From: Membranipora membranacea
Lineage: Eukaryota; Bryozoa; Gymnolaemata; Cheilostomatida; Membraniporidae
Length of the DNA: 64,000 bases
Direction: 5' to 3'
Assembly: GCA_914767715.1 (NCBI GenBank)
Contig: OU612071.1
Location: 8,291,493 to 8,355,492 of the forward strand
A model generated the notes under the pieces. It saw only the letters and a list, made by a program, of their open reading frames with translations, was not told where the DNA came from and made no database searches. Of this stretch, positions 47,966 to 58,559 are shown one piece after another; within the stretch, counting starts at the first letter, position 1, and each line of letters opens with the position of its first letter. A program made the position numbers and the translations under genes.

Positions 47966-48599
47966 TTCCTATTTATGGCTGCCTCTTATGCTTACTTAAA
48001 AAAACATGTGATGCAGTAGATTTGGGCTTCACTTCACATCTTGAAGAATTTGTGCAAGGAAAATGAGTTGTGGTGGGAGGGGAAGAGAGAAAAACAGTCC
48101 AGCTGTAGTTGTTCCTGAAAAGACAACTCTGGATAAAACCCGAAAACTTGAGCAAGCAAAATCCTATGATGATCAAGAGAACAGCATGTAAGAACTTAGA
48201 AGTAAATTTGCGTGAATTAAGGTGATTTTATACGGATTTTTTATGCTTTTTGTAATGTTAATGATTTTTTGACACTTTCGGCGAGTTGTCTTTCCATGTC
48301 CCGCTTCCTAATAATTTTTAGAAATGTCTCCGATAATGTAAAATAAAAACTTGTGTTTTTGCTGTCCTAAATCAGTGTTGAATTGCTAAGCTAACAAGAT
48401 GCAAAATATTATCATCATAGTCTGCAGTTTGGTGGCAGATAGATTTGGTTGTGATTTGATTTAGATTTGTTTTTATGGTGTACCCACCTTCAGATGAGCC
48501 CTTGTAATGTGACTGTGGAAGAACATGAAGTAAAACTGTTTGCCAGACAGCGTCTTTGCGTAGCTGAAAAAAAGTAAATCATAATCATAGAATAATTGT

Positions 48600-48655
48600 A
48601 AGACCACATACCGGTTGTTTGTTGTTGTTGTTGTTGTTGGTTGTTTGCTGCCATT
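48600..48655. repeat. (GTT)n microsatellite
   Basis: A run of GTTGTTGTTG units around 48620-48645, flanked by GGTTGTTTG repeats. Confidence 0.85.
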
Positions 48656-48730
48656 CTGTTCAATAGGTATGCTCCGTCTCAGAAACTTCTGGAAATATCA
48701 AGAAGTCAAAGTGAAGTGATTTTTGATTCC

Positions 48731-48993
48731 TTTAAACTGTTTAGGAATTAAATATAGCACTGATTCTTGATCGAGCATTGTTTTAGTGATGCCTGTATTA
48801 CAACATACGAAACACTGATTTTGTTTTCTTAATAAATTGTTGCTATTTAGTCAAGGGAAAATTAAAACTCTTTAGGAATTAAATAAAGCACTGATTCTTG
48901 ATTGAGCATTATATTAGTGATGCCTGTATTACAACATACGAAACACTGATTTTGTTTATTTAATAAATTGCTGCTATTTAGTCAAGGGAAAAT
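48731..48993. repeat. 131-bp tandem duplication (two copies)
   Basis: Two adjacent copies share TTAGGAATTAAATA, CACTGATTCTTGAT, ATTACAACATACGAAACACT and TAGTCAAGGGAAAAT, with few differences. No coding capacity is seen. Confidence 0.85.
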
Positions 48994-49459
48994 GAAAATT
49001 AGACTGCCAACATAATGCTAAATATGATATTGCATTTTAAACTAACCTAATAAAATTTGATGTAGTTGAAATAAGATTCACTATTACAGTGTTAGTTTTA
49101 TACAAACATTTACCTACCTCAAACTTTGAGATGACAAGATGACATACACATGACATGAATTAAAATAAAGTGATAATTCGGAATTATCATCACATTGTAC
49201 AGGTAGAGATAACTTTGAGATAATAATGTTATCCGATACTCAAGCTAAAAAGTGTTAGCCAAGCTCCGTCACAAAAATACTTCTAGTGCATCCAAGAGTT
49301 ACTCAATGAACGACAGTATCCATATATCGCTGTTATGGGAAACATCCCTTCAGGATGATATTGTCTTCCGAATAGAATAGTGTATAATAATAATCAAAGC
49401 GTTATTTCACAAAATATTCGGGCAAAAAATGTATGTATTTCTACTTACCCAGATCTTGT

Positions 49460-49640
49460 GTGTCAGCACAATTGGTTCGCACGATTGCTATTTAATGCCA
49501 GGACATTGGTTCCAAAGTAGTTGTGGGTTTGAGTTCAACTGGGAGAGCTTTCAAGGTTGATTGTCCGAGAGATGTATCGCATTCTTTATCTACCAGGCTG
49601 GAAGTTAAATTTGAACTGAACTTGAAGTTACAATTACAAC
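49460..49640 (+). mobile_element. Degenerate tRNA-derived SINE
   Basis: Decayed member of the 41863/42242 family: a partial head (CACAATTGGTTCGCACGATT), B-box region GTGGGTTTGAGTTC, then the shared body words GAGAGCTTTCAAGGTTGATT. It is more diverged than the 42.2-kb pair. Confidence 0.6.
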
Positions 49641-50078
49641 CGACCCAGGAAATCAACCTCTTGAGTTCCTCTATTCGAAATGTTTTGAATTCAGACAGTA
49701 TAGATTTGTTTGTCTTAAACATGTTTATATGCCCAGTTTCAAAGCTGGCATATGAATGTTATTTTTTTATAATTGCCCTATCACACTTGGCACTTTTTCC
49801 TATTCAAAATGTTTTGAAGCTTGTTATAACAATTTGCCCTGTGTGGCTAGGTGTTACAGAATAATATAAGAAGGATTCTTCTCCCCCGATTACCTATATG
49901 ATAAGATGAAAATAATAATAGCCTTAAAATCCTGCTAAGTTTACAAAGCACATCGGGCAGGTGCACTCCTTCAAACAACTGATGCAGATAACTACCAACA
50001 TCCTAGTCTGAGACCCCAAGACTCTTGCCCTCGCATACCTCTTAGGTTGTTTCCCGCCAGTTTGTCCAAACAGTTAAT

Positions 50079-52117
50079 TTCTACAGGAGATTCATTCAGG
50101 ATTTTGCTGCCATTGCCAGGCCTCTCTACACCCTAACCAAGAAGGAAGTGAAGAATGGAAACAAATTCATTTGGACTGAGGAATGCCAGGCTGCCTTTGA
50201 GAAGCTGCGTCACAAGGTCACCACCAGCCCGCTGCTCATGTATCCTGTCTTCACCCAGCCCTTCATCATTGCCTGTGATGCAAGCCAGCTGGGATGTGGT
50301 GCCATCTTGAGCCAAATCATGGAGGGAAAGGATCAGCCTATCGCATACTGGAGTAAGAAGTTTGACATGTCTGAGAGCCGATATGTAACTGTGGAGCAGG
50401 AGCTTTATGCTGTAGTGCTAAGCCTTAAGCACTGGAAACACTATGTCTATGGCTATCAGGTCTTTGTCTACAGTGACCAGAAGAGTCTGTCATGGGGAAT
50501 CAAGCAGTGTGACAGTCCTAGGATGATGAGGTGGATTCAACAGCTGTCGGAGTTCAAGGTAGATATCTTCTACAGGGAAGGGCGCAGACAGGCTCATGCT
50601 GACTTCCTAAGCCAAATGGAACCTCTCAAGGATCAAAGCTGATGTATGACACAGAGGAGCAAGCTGCTGTGAGAGTAAGCGCGGTGTTTGGATTGGAAAC
50701 TGACGGTCCTAACTACTTCAAGACTGAGCAGAGAAAAGATGAAGAGCTGCTGAAGGTCATAGACTTCAAAGGATCGCCTGGAGCAGGAGCATCTGCACAA
50801 ACTAGGAAATTGGCAGAGAAGTATGTTCTACTACTCAATGGCATACTGGCAATATACTTGCATGGCAGGGAGTCTCAGCCACAATATATTGTGCCAGGCC
50901 ATTTGATGAGCCGCATGTTGGAGGAGCTGCATGACTGTGTTTGGGGTGCTCACCTTGGAGTGACCAGGATATTCGAGAAGATCACACAAGAATCATACTG
51001 GTAAGGGTTGAGGCAGGATGTCATCAACTGGATCTCCTCATGCCAGGGATGTACGGCCAGAACGCTGCCAACCAATCCAACCACCATGGGGATGCAACTA
51101 CAAGCTGCAACCTCCCCGTGGCAAGTTGTGGTGATTGACATGCTAGGACCTCTACCGACCTCGTCTGGCGGAAATCAGTGGATCAGGTGTGCGATGGACC
51201 AGTTCACCAAATGGCCAGAGTGTGTTGCATTGAGGAGCTCGACAGCAAAACCAGTGGCTAGTGCATTTCTGAAGGCTGTAATCTGTCGACATGGAGTCCC
51301 AGTAATTGTGAAGTCGGACCGAGGGAGTCAGTTTATCTCATAAATGTTTGCAGAAGTGTCGAGGCTGCTGGGAATGAAGAGGCAACTCTCTTGTGCCTAC
51401 AGGGCCCAATCACAGGGATTGGTGGAGAGGTGGAATCAAACTCTGACTTCTATGCTGAGGCAGTATGTCAACAGTAGCCAGAAGGACTGGTATACCTACC
51501 TGGAGTTGGTGTTGATGGCTTACAGGACTAGTGCTCACTCTTCAACAGGATTAACTCCGTTTGAACTCCAGCATGGCAGGCAAGCCAGGCTACCTACTCA
51601 CTTGATGGCCCCAGATGCCTCGGAGAGTTTCCAAACAGAGCAGGAGTACGTGGATATCATCTACAGGAAGATGAAGGAGGCTTATGATGCAGCCAGAGCA
51701 GCAAACCAGGAGGCAACGGACAGGCAGAAGATGTATCATAACAGGAGAGACAACACCTCAAACTTGAAGGCAGGAGATCGGGTCTATCTGCTGCGGCCTA
51801 TACCAAAGCCGGGCCTCTCACCAAAACTGCAGCCAAAGTACAAGGGGCCTTACAAGATCAGCACTATCCTCGGAACCAACGCCCTTATTGGACCACAAGC
51901 CCCAGGACGAGGAAATGTGATGTGGATCCATCTCAACCATCTGAAGAGGATGATTCCCCGGACGCTGCCAGAGTTTCATTATGAGGAGGGTGCTACCAGG
52001 GTCGAGCCATTGACAGCAAGGGATATCCGCTCAGGAATGGACGCTGAGAGGGCACAGCAGGAGCAGATGAGCTACCGACCACCGGTGCAGCGCTATAACC
52101 TATGGAGGCGGCATTAG
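50079..52117 (+). mobile_element. Ty3/gypsy retrotransposon pol fragment, inactivated
   Basis: The end of the reverse transcriptase connection is followed by an RNase H domain (ACDAS, QELYAVV, YSDQKSL; 50148-50642). After a frame change at about 50640 come a linker and an integrase with HHCC-type zinc finger parts (HLGVTR, CQGC) and a DDE core (VIDMLG, KSDRGSQF, ERWNQT). A C-terminal basic region with KYKGPYKI and WIHLNHLKR follows. Two in-frame TAA codons (51002-51004 and 51341-51343) interrupt the integrase. Gag, protease and most of the RT are absent, so the copy is 5'-truncated and dead. Higher GC than the surroundings marks it as inserted DNA. Confidence 0.9.
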
Positions 52118-52162
52118 TATTAAGATAAGTTTATGTTACAAAAAATGGGCATCAACACATCA

Positions 52163-52175
52163 ATGGGGGGGGAGG
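52163..52175 (+). other. Candidate polypurine tract of the retroelement
   Basis: ATGGGGGGGGAGG lies about 45 bases after the pol stop, where a plus-strand primer tract is expected. A 3' LTR would begin right after it, but no second LTR is in the window to confirm this. Confidence 0.5.
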
Positions 52176-52388
52176 TACGGTGCACGGGGCACTCACCTGT
52201 GATATGGTGTGTTGATGATCATGAGATATTGGTTATGCCTTGAGACGGTGAAATACTGTGTGTGCACTATGTACCTTTCCCTTGTGTTGTTTTGATGTGA
52301 CCTGCAGGATTCATGAACTAATGGAAGGTGCCTGGCGATCATGAGATATTGGTCCAGTAGGCCCTTGTTACTTGCAAGTTGAAAACAT

Positions 52389-52889
52389 ATGAATCATATT
52401 AACCCTTTGTTGACAGAAATGAAGACCAGTGTCAAGAAAGTGTTCAGCCGTCTCGGACCCAAGAGAGCCGACTTGTCGGTCACTGTCAACTCCAGCGACC
52501 TAAAAGGTATGACGGCGAGAGCAGACGACCGAAGAAGGAGGAAACAAGCCTTCAGGGTCCAAAGAGCAGACAGAGGGGCGCGCTTGGAGTTGATGACCAA
52601 GAAATATAAGGAGACAACTCACGAGCTGGATGAAGCAGCATTCCAGCTTGCTGTCACAAACGAAGAATTGAAAAGGAAGGAGAAAGAACTGGAGGAGAGG
52701 CTGGCGGAGGTGAAGGCACTCTGTAGCCTACAGCGGCAGCAGAGGGACCCTCAAGTAAAGTTAACATGCCTGCTTGCTGCAGTACGGAATCGGCTACGGA
52801 TCTGCCAGGAGGCTGTACCGCAGAACGTCGTCGTCAAGGAGCGGACATGGGAATGGTGCGGAGAACCCACACTCACTAGCTCCAGCTGA
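52389..52889 (+). CDS. 166-residue coiled-coil protein of unknown function next to the retroelement
   Basis: An uninterrupted ATG frame encodes a highly charged protein: a basic segment (RRRRKQAFRVQRADRGAR, about residues 49-66), then a long predicted helix (YKETTHELDEAAFQ, ELKRKEKELEERLAEVKAL, about 73-113) and a polar tail. I recognise no family. Base composition resembles the pol fragment rather than the flanks, so it probably belongs to the same element, either as an accessory or gag-like ORF or inside a long 3' LTR. Two copies of GATCATGAGATATTGGT (52216 and 52339) precede it. Being open after pol was broken may be chance. Confidence 0.45.
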   Translation: MNHINPLLTEMKTSVKKVFSRLGPKRADLSVTVNSSDLKGMTARADDRRRRKQAFRVQRADRGARLELMTKKYKETTHELDEAAFQLAVTNEELKRKEKELEERLAEVKALCSLQRQQRDPQVKLTCLLAAVRNRLRICQEAVPQNVVVKERTWEWCGEPTLTSSS

Positions 52890-52899
52890 TCAACTGATC

Positions 52900-53725
52900 A
52901 ACTGTTGGTGTTGTTGGACCGACACCTCTGTTTGAGGAAGGTGTAAACATAACTGTAAACATCATGGACAGCAGGATTCATTTGAAACAATTTTCACCCA
53001 AAGCTAATTTTTCCATGTTTTTTGTGACCTAAGTTTCACCCTTTGCTCCTCGCTAGCTCTCGTTTTTGTTCTTGTTTTCACCAATTGTCATGCCCATTTG
53101 TCAAAAAAGTCCATTTCCAAACCCCTTAAATGCCCTTACTTGTGGGTTTTCCGAGAGGATTACCTCTCTCTGTCCGGTACAAAAATAAATCTGCTGCATA
53201 ATTATAATTAATACGCCTTTCTGGTCAACAGGGCGGTCACCTGTATGGTTTAACTTTATGTCCGAATCATCATGTTTCACAAGTGAATAAATTGAGTTTT
53301 AACTTTGCTAATTTTCAAACGCTGGATCTAAAAGTTTAGTATTAATTAACTATGTTCATAGCACAAGCAATTGAGTCTGATCTTCGCCCTGTCTGGGTTT
53401 TAAACTTTGAAGTTTTTGCTGCAGTAAATCTTAACAACATGCTAATGCCAAATAATTTTGCTGTATAAAACAAAAGTACCTTACCAAATTTGTAATGCAC
53501 AACCACTTTCAATATAACTTACTTGTCTGGATTTATAAAAATTATAGCATGCTTTGGGTTTAAATTTGCAACAGCGCATCAATCACTTCACATGGAACTC
53601 TAATCGCTGGTAGAATTTCAGAGTGCTAGGTTTTCGTAATTTTCGGAGTTAGCTTGCTTGTTATTCTCTCGAGGGCAATGGCCAAGTCTTTTGGGGAATA
53701 CGTACGGCAAATTCTGTTTATTACA
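52900..53725. other. Possible retroelement LTR remainder and flank
   Basis: An AATAAA at about 53184 and a following GGTCACCTGTA (53233-53243) could belong to a long 3' LTR starting after 52175, but without a matching 5' LTR this is open. The rest (53260-53725) shows no gene. Confidence 0.3.
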
Positions 53726-55087
53726 CAATGCAGGAATAAGTCTAAGTCTCCATTGCGGAGTTGGTTACCCCTCTAGAGTGCATGTACAGGGACCCGTGGT
53801 TCTCAAGCCGCACCCTATACCCTTGCCCGCCAGAATTCCGGCTACTCTTATTATCGAAGAGGCAAAGGGGATCTTTTTACTGCTTTGCGCAAACACACAG
53901 TGGACCTCTGATATTTATAGTCCCGTTCCGCAAGGACCTGGCCAGGATGAATTGCGAGCCAGTACTAAATCAGAAATGACTGCCGGCCCCCGGAATTTAA
54001 CCTTGACCTCACATATTACAAGTCTGCACCCTTAACCATCAGACCACTCCTGACATCCAATGCAGGAATATATCGCATTATAACATTTTATGTTGTTAGA
54101 ATAAGAAAGTAAAAATTGTTAAAACTGTTAGAATCACTGCGATTAGGGCAGAATGTTTATCTCAACAAGGATTGAAATATAGGGCGTAACTTGATACCTG
54201 TCAGTAGAATTTTGAATCAAAATTATCTGCTGTACAATATAAAGCAGTGATAGAAAAGTGCTGCTATTGCAAATTTCTCTCTACCATACAACATTGAAAG
54301 CTGAGGGCGAGCAGGGGTAGGGGATGGTGAAGCGAATAAGCACGTAACTGCCAAAGTTTTGTAAATGATTTTGGTTGGTAAAGAATTGATTTGGATAGAC
54401 TGCATCACTCTTGAATTGGTACAAGGCCCCGAAATGCATCAAGCCCTGATCACTGTTGTCGCCTTCAAAATAATTCCTTGCTATTTTATATGCTGCCTCT
54501 CCTTCGATCGCAGTACAACCGCATGGGAATTGATTTTTGTTGTAATTGCATAAATGGGACAGTGTTGATAGTGCTCAATTGCCTCATAATAGGTTAGTTT
54601 GTTTTTTTTAGTTGTTCTACTCTCTGGTATGTGACTTGTGATAAGATCACATATAGGGATAATCAGTTTTGGGCATCCAGCTGTGCACAATTTCCCCCAA
54701 ACGAATGAAAAACCACAGGCACTAAATTTATCATGGCAGTGTCCCCGCTGTATATCCTTACTATAATTATGTTTATTTATCCTGTAACTCATAAAACTAC
54801 ATTTCTACATTTACATGTATGGTTCAGCATTAAAGTAAATAATAACGTTGCATGTTGTGTTTTGATTCCCTGCCATTGAGGTAACATAGATTGCCCGCCG
54901 TGTTCGAATGGTTGCCCCTTTGAAATTACAGAATGTCAAATTAATGTTGGAATTTTTTATCTGATTGTGATTCTCTGTTGTTATCTATATTTCATTATTG
55001 GGAATGCTGAAAACACCTGTACCTGTACTCTAGAGGGGTAACCCACTCCGCAATGATGACTTTCGACTTAGACTTATTCCTGCATTG
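53726..55087. mobile_element. ~1.36-kb non-autonomous element with ~65-bp terminal inverted repeats
   Basis: The left end (53726-53791) begins CAATGCAGGAATAAGTCTAA and contains CATTGCGGAGT and GGTTACCCCTCTAGAG. The right end (55018-55087) is its inverse with a few changes. No transposase-like frame lies between. A minus-strand SINE (53980-54056 head) sits inside, and CCAATGCAGGAATA recurs at about 54057. A clear target-site duplication could not be assigned. Confidence 0.75.
53980..54056 (-). mobile_element. tRNA-like SINE head (minus strand)
   Basis: Minus strand: GGAGTGGTCTGATGGTTAAG (A box) and, about 35 bases on, GGTTAAATTCCGG (B box, slightly decayed). The SINE body should extend toward lower coordinates, to perhaps 53830. 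It lies inside the inverted-repeat element. Confidence 0.7.
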
Positions 55088-55089
55088 AT

Positions 55090-55845
55090 ATGTTTGATCA
55101 ATTCCTTCTATAAATTTCAAAGTTACAGATTTCCGTACAGACTGGAAGCTGCATGCATGCAAAAAAAGTGTTCTAAATTAATTTATTTTAATGTGATACC
55201 CTGTTGTTATCCATATTCGTATGATGTTTCTGTATTGGGAGCGCTAATAAACATTCATGCCACCTACTATATTGCTCCAGGTATGAGAGTTTTACAGTCA
55301 AACTCTGGGAAAAGTAGCCTCATGTTTGGGCATTACCTATGAGCAGAGATATTCACTGGCAAGTAGTAAAAAAAATGTCAGCCAGAATTTCTTACATTTT
55401 GAATAAGGGCGGTCATTCATGACATTGACAAAAGGTCATACAATGTGTAATATTGGACCCTAGGGTATATGAAGCAAGATTAATGTAGAAGTAATGAGAG
55501 GAAAAATCCAAGCAAATCCTGCAAAGTGCATAGACTAACATAACATCCATTGCACGAATTTGAAGGCAAATCTAGCTATGTCTTCCCAAATTACTATTTG
55601 ACTAGCAGATTGGTCTCTGGATTGCATTCAGAACAATGTGACTAGCTCATAATCCAAAGACATGAATTATACCTTTGAGTTTAAACTGGTGCCAATATCA
55701 CATTCCAATTAGGATTATCCCTAATTACGTAAGCAATAACATTTACAATTGATTCAAATGAATATGTTTTTTTCTAGTTTTGCTTCCAAAAACTAATTTG
55801 TGGGTTGAAAAGGTAGCTTTTGGATTCCTAGCAGAAATTGCAAAT
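55090..55845. other. Intergenic stretch, no gene seen
   Basis: No supported gene or defined repeat was seen between the inverted-repeat element and the LINE relic. Confidence 0.4.
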
Positions 55846-55849
55846 CCCA

Positions 55850-56085
55850 TATCAAGCCTGCAGCGTTGGCCTAAAGTCCTTCTCCGTAGCTAACATTAAG
55901 TCTGTAATCGCCAACGCCTGCCCTTCATGGCCAAATCTGCTATCAGACACTGACAAAACAAAACTTGAGAGGATCAAGCGCTCTGCTACTCAGATTATAC
56001 TGACACATTCACTGACAACTATGAACAGAGACTTGACAATCTAGCACTGCCGGCCATAAAGTTTTCCTGCTCACCTCTTGCGGTG
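55850..56085 (+). mobile_element. LINE reverse transcriptase C-terminal fragment
   Basis: The frame reads ACPSWPNLL and KLERIKRSATQIIL, matching the post-thumb region of CR1/L2-type polymerases (usual pattern ACPVWH...L..IQKRA..II). After a frameshift near 56020 it continues YEQRLDNLALPAIK, matching the family's YE.RL..L.LP. No catalytic core is present. This is a 5'-truncated relic. Confidence 0.7.
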
Positions 56086-56109
56086 AACAATCCACTGAAA
56101 TAGCCGACG

Positions 56110-58555
56110 ACGATCATCACTCCATGAACCGTCATATTAGAATAAATACAAACAGAAAATCCGCTCATAGAGCAAAAATAGATAAATACAAGCCATCCAT
56201 CTGTAGATCCACTCAAGGACAAACATTTTTTTTGGAATTCTACACACGATTTTTCAACCGATGCAGCTCAGACTCTTTTTTATTTTATTATTCAATTTAG
56301 GTGTCGTAAATTTGATGCTATCAACCTATTATAGGATGGATGGACAATAATTAAGCAATAACCAAACTTCACGCTTTAAACTTCAAGACCAAAATTCTGA
56401 GCTCGGACTAAACCTGAGCTAGAATCCTGCGCCAATATATGAGTGCAGGGTAATCGCCAAACAAATATTATTCGATTTGATTGGGCGTCATTAGTCTGCA
56501 GTGTCAATGTTGTGTGTTCTCAATTCATGGCCATTGACGCAACATGGACACCTTGTCAAGTTGGTTGAAAGGGATAATATTGAACAATAGCACATGATAA
56601 CAATGAGAGTGTTGATTGCTATAATTTGCTACAACTGTTATCTTATATCGTTGGTACAGCTCTATTGATCCTAACAGTCAATGGAATGAATTCTATAGCA
56701 ATATGGGAAGATAACTCTTACAAACAAGCCCTTGTTCGTTGCGAACATCTGTAGTGACACGCATATTAATAGCTAGGCCTATTCTTTTCAATTACAATAC
56801 AATTTGGGTCTGCTTTGCCTTCCTATTGTTCAACCTGGATGAATAAACCAATCACTATTTAGAAATTTAATTAAGCCCCGCCTCTTTCATAAATAACAAA
56901 GAAATAGCTGGCCGTACTACTCCTTTCAATAAAATTCCTGATTATATTCTATCAATCAAAGAATCAAATGACACAAAAGATGCAAACTCAGGTTGGCGCT
57001 TTATATTCATGGTGCTTTCTATGAAAGGGGGGTCAAATGAAAAAATTTGAAATGTCTGCGCTTAGCGAGAGACGATCGCTTGTGAAACTGTACCGGAAAC
57101 CTGTACTGGTGAATATTCTAGTCATTTGGAATGATACAAAGTTTGTATATTGTAATTTGCCTGCTACAATAATGAGACCAAATACAAGGATGTTTAATCG
57201 TCTTCGATGAAAGACACTGAACAGATGCTCAATAAATTACAACATTCAACGCAATGGAAGGTACTATCCATGCAAAAACAATGTAGACTAGGCTAGAAGA
57301 GGCGGAGAATAGACAAGGCAATTAATTTATTAGCCAGTCCGCTTGCCACAAACACCACAAAGCCTCAATGTAATCTAAACCTTAATCTGTAGTAGTGTGC
57401 CAATCTTACACTGAATGTTGGATCATCGTTCCCTGTATAATGTCACTTAAACTGTGCTAGTAGAGACTAGTGTATGTTGATATAAGTATATGTAATGTAA
57501 ACTGTAGTAACAGATTGCTAAACTTGGTGCTACAGTGAAGTATAGTCATGATACTGAGATGGTTGAAGGATAAACTCACCATCAATACTTCTGAGATCTA
57601 ACCTCTGTCCTATGAGTAGTTGTAAAAAGTCATCAATGACCAGCCGGTTCTATAATCACCACCATGAGTCTATCAATCCGATGCTTATTGATAGTTTGTT
57701 TGTCTCTGTATTACTTCCCTCACTGTCTCTGAATTTTTCATAAAGATCTCACTAATAATCACTAGACTGTCATCAAAGCGATACACGCCTATAATACACG
57801 TCTATAATATTCTAAATCCTCATTGAAATGCGAACCAGGTATTTGACAAACACATCGATGAACAAATGGTATTTATGAACAATAAAATCAGACTCCACCC
57901 AAGAAGGCTGTGATTATTGCTCATTATTATCAATTTGCAAAAAATAGAGTATGCTCCATAGAATAAGATGTTTTCTAAAGGTTTGTATAATACATCAGGC
58001 GGCAGTAAGACTTGCTTACTTTCGTATTCTTTAGTATCTATTATCTGTCAACCTGACATTTTTGCTTTTCAGGTGCGTTTAATGAAAAGTGATAGGCAAA
58101 TATAAACTTTCTATAAAATTCTATAGCGCTTGCCTTAGAGTAGTTAGCTTGTGAAAAAAAGCAAGGTTGTTATAGTATTTGAACAATGATCGGAAACCTT
58201 GGTAGTCACTTTGCAAAATACAAGATTCACAAAGTTTGCAAGTATTTATCATTAGGAGACACCCTGAACAGGCGCTCTAAAGCTTACAATATCAAGAACT
58301 GCGTTAAACATGATGATTGAGTTTCGCGCTAACAGGAGAAATGAGAAAGGAAGTGAGATTTTATCTAGGTTAGTTTTGGAGCGCTTATTGGGAAAGTGCA
58401 GGGACTTTTTATTGTCTGAAAATTTGGCCTTTCCTCTGAAGGTTAGTTTATAACAGGGCAAATCTTGGAGAACTTTTGAGAGTAGTCTTTTCGTGTCAAA
58501 TTTTCTGGGCAATTTTTGGAAATGTTTCCAATTTTTTCAAATGAAGGTTTGTGTT
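56110..58555. other. Intergenic region before the satellite array
   Basis: No recognisable gene. An 86-codon minus frame at 58252-58512 abuts the array but resembles no family and has no supporting signals. Confidence 0.4.
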
Positions 58556-58559
58556 CTCT

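Noticed and set aside
47699-48019. 106-codon plus-strand frame and overlapping minus frames
   Set aside because: They are translations of the GT-rich minisatellite and therefore low-complexity.
53658-54035. 125-codon plus frame inside the inverted-repeat element
   Set aside because: It crosses the element border and an antisense SINE head, so it is not a coherent coding unit.
58252-58512. 86-codon minus frame beside the satellite
   Set aside because: No homologue recognised and no promoter or splice signals; it may be chance.
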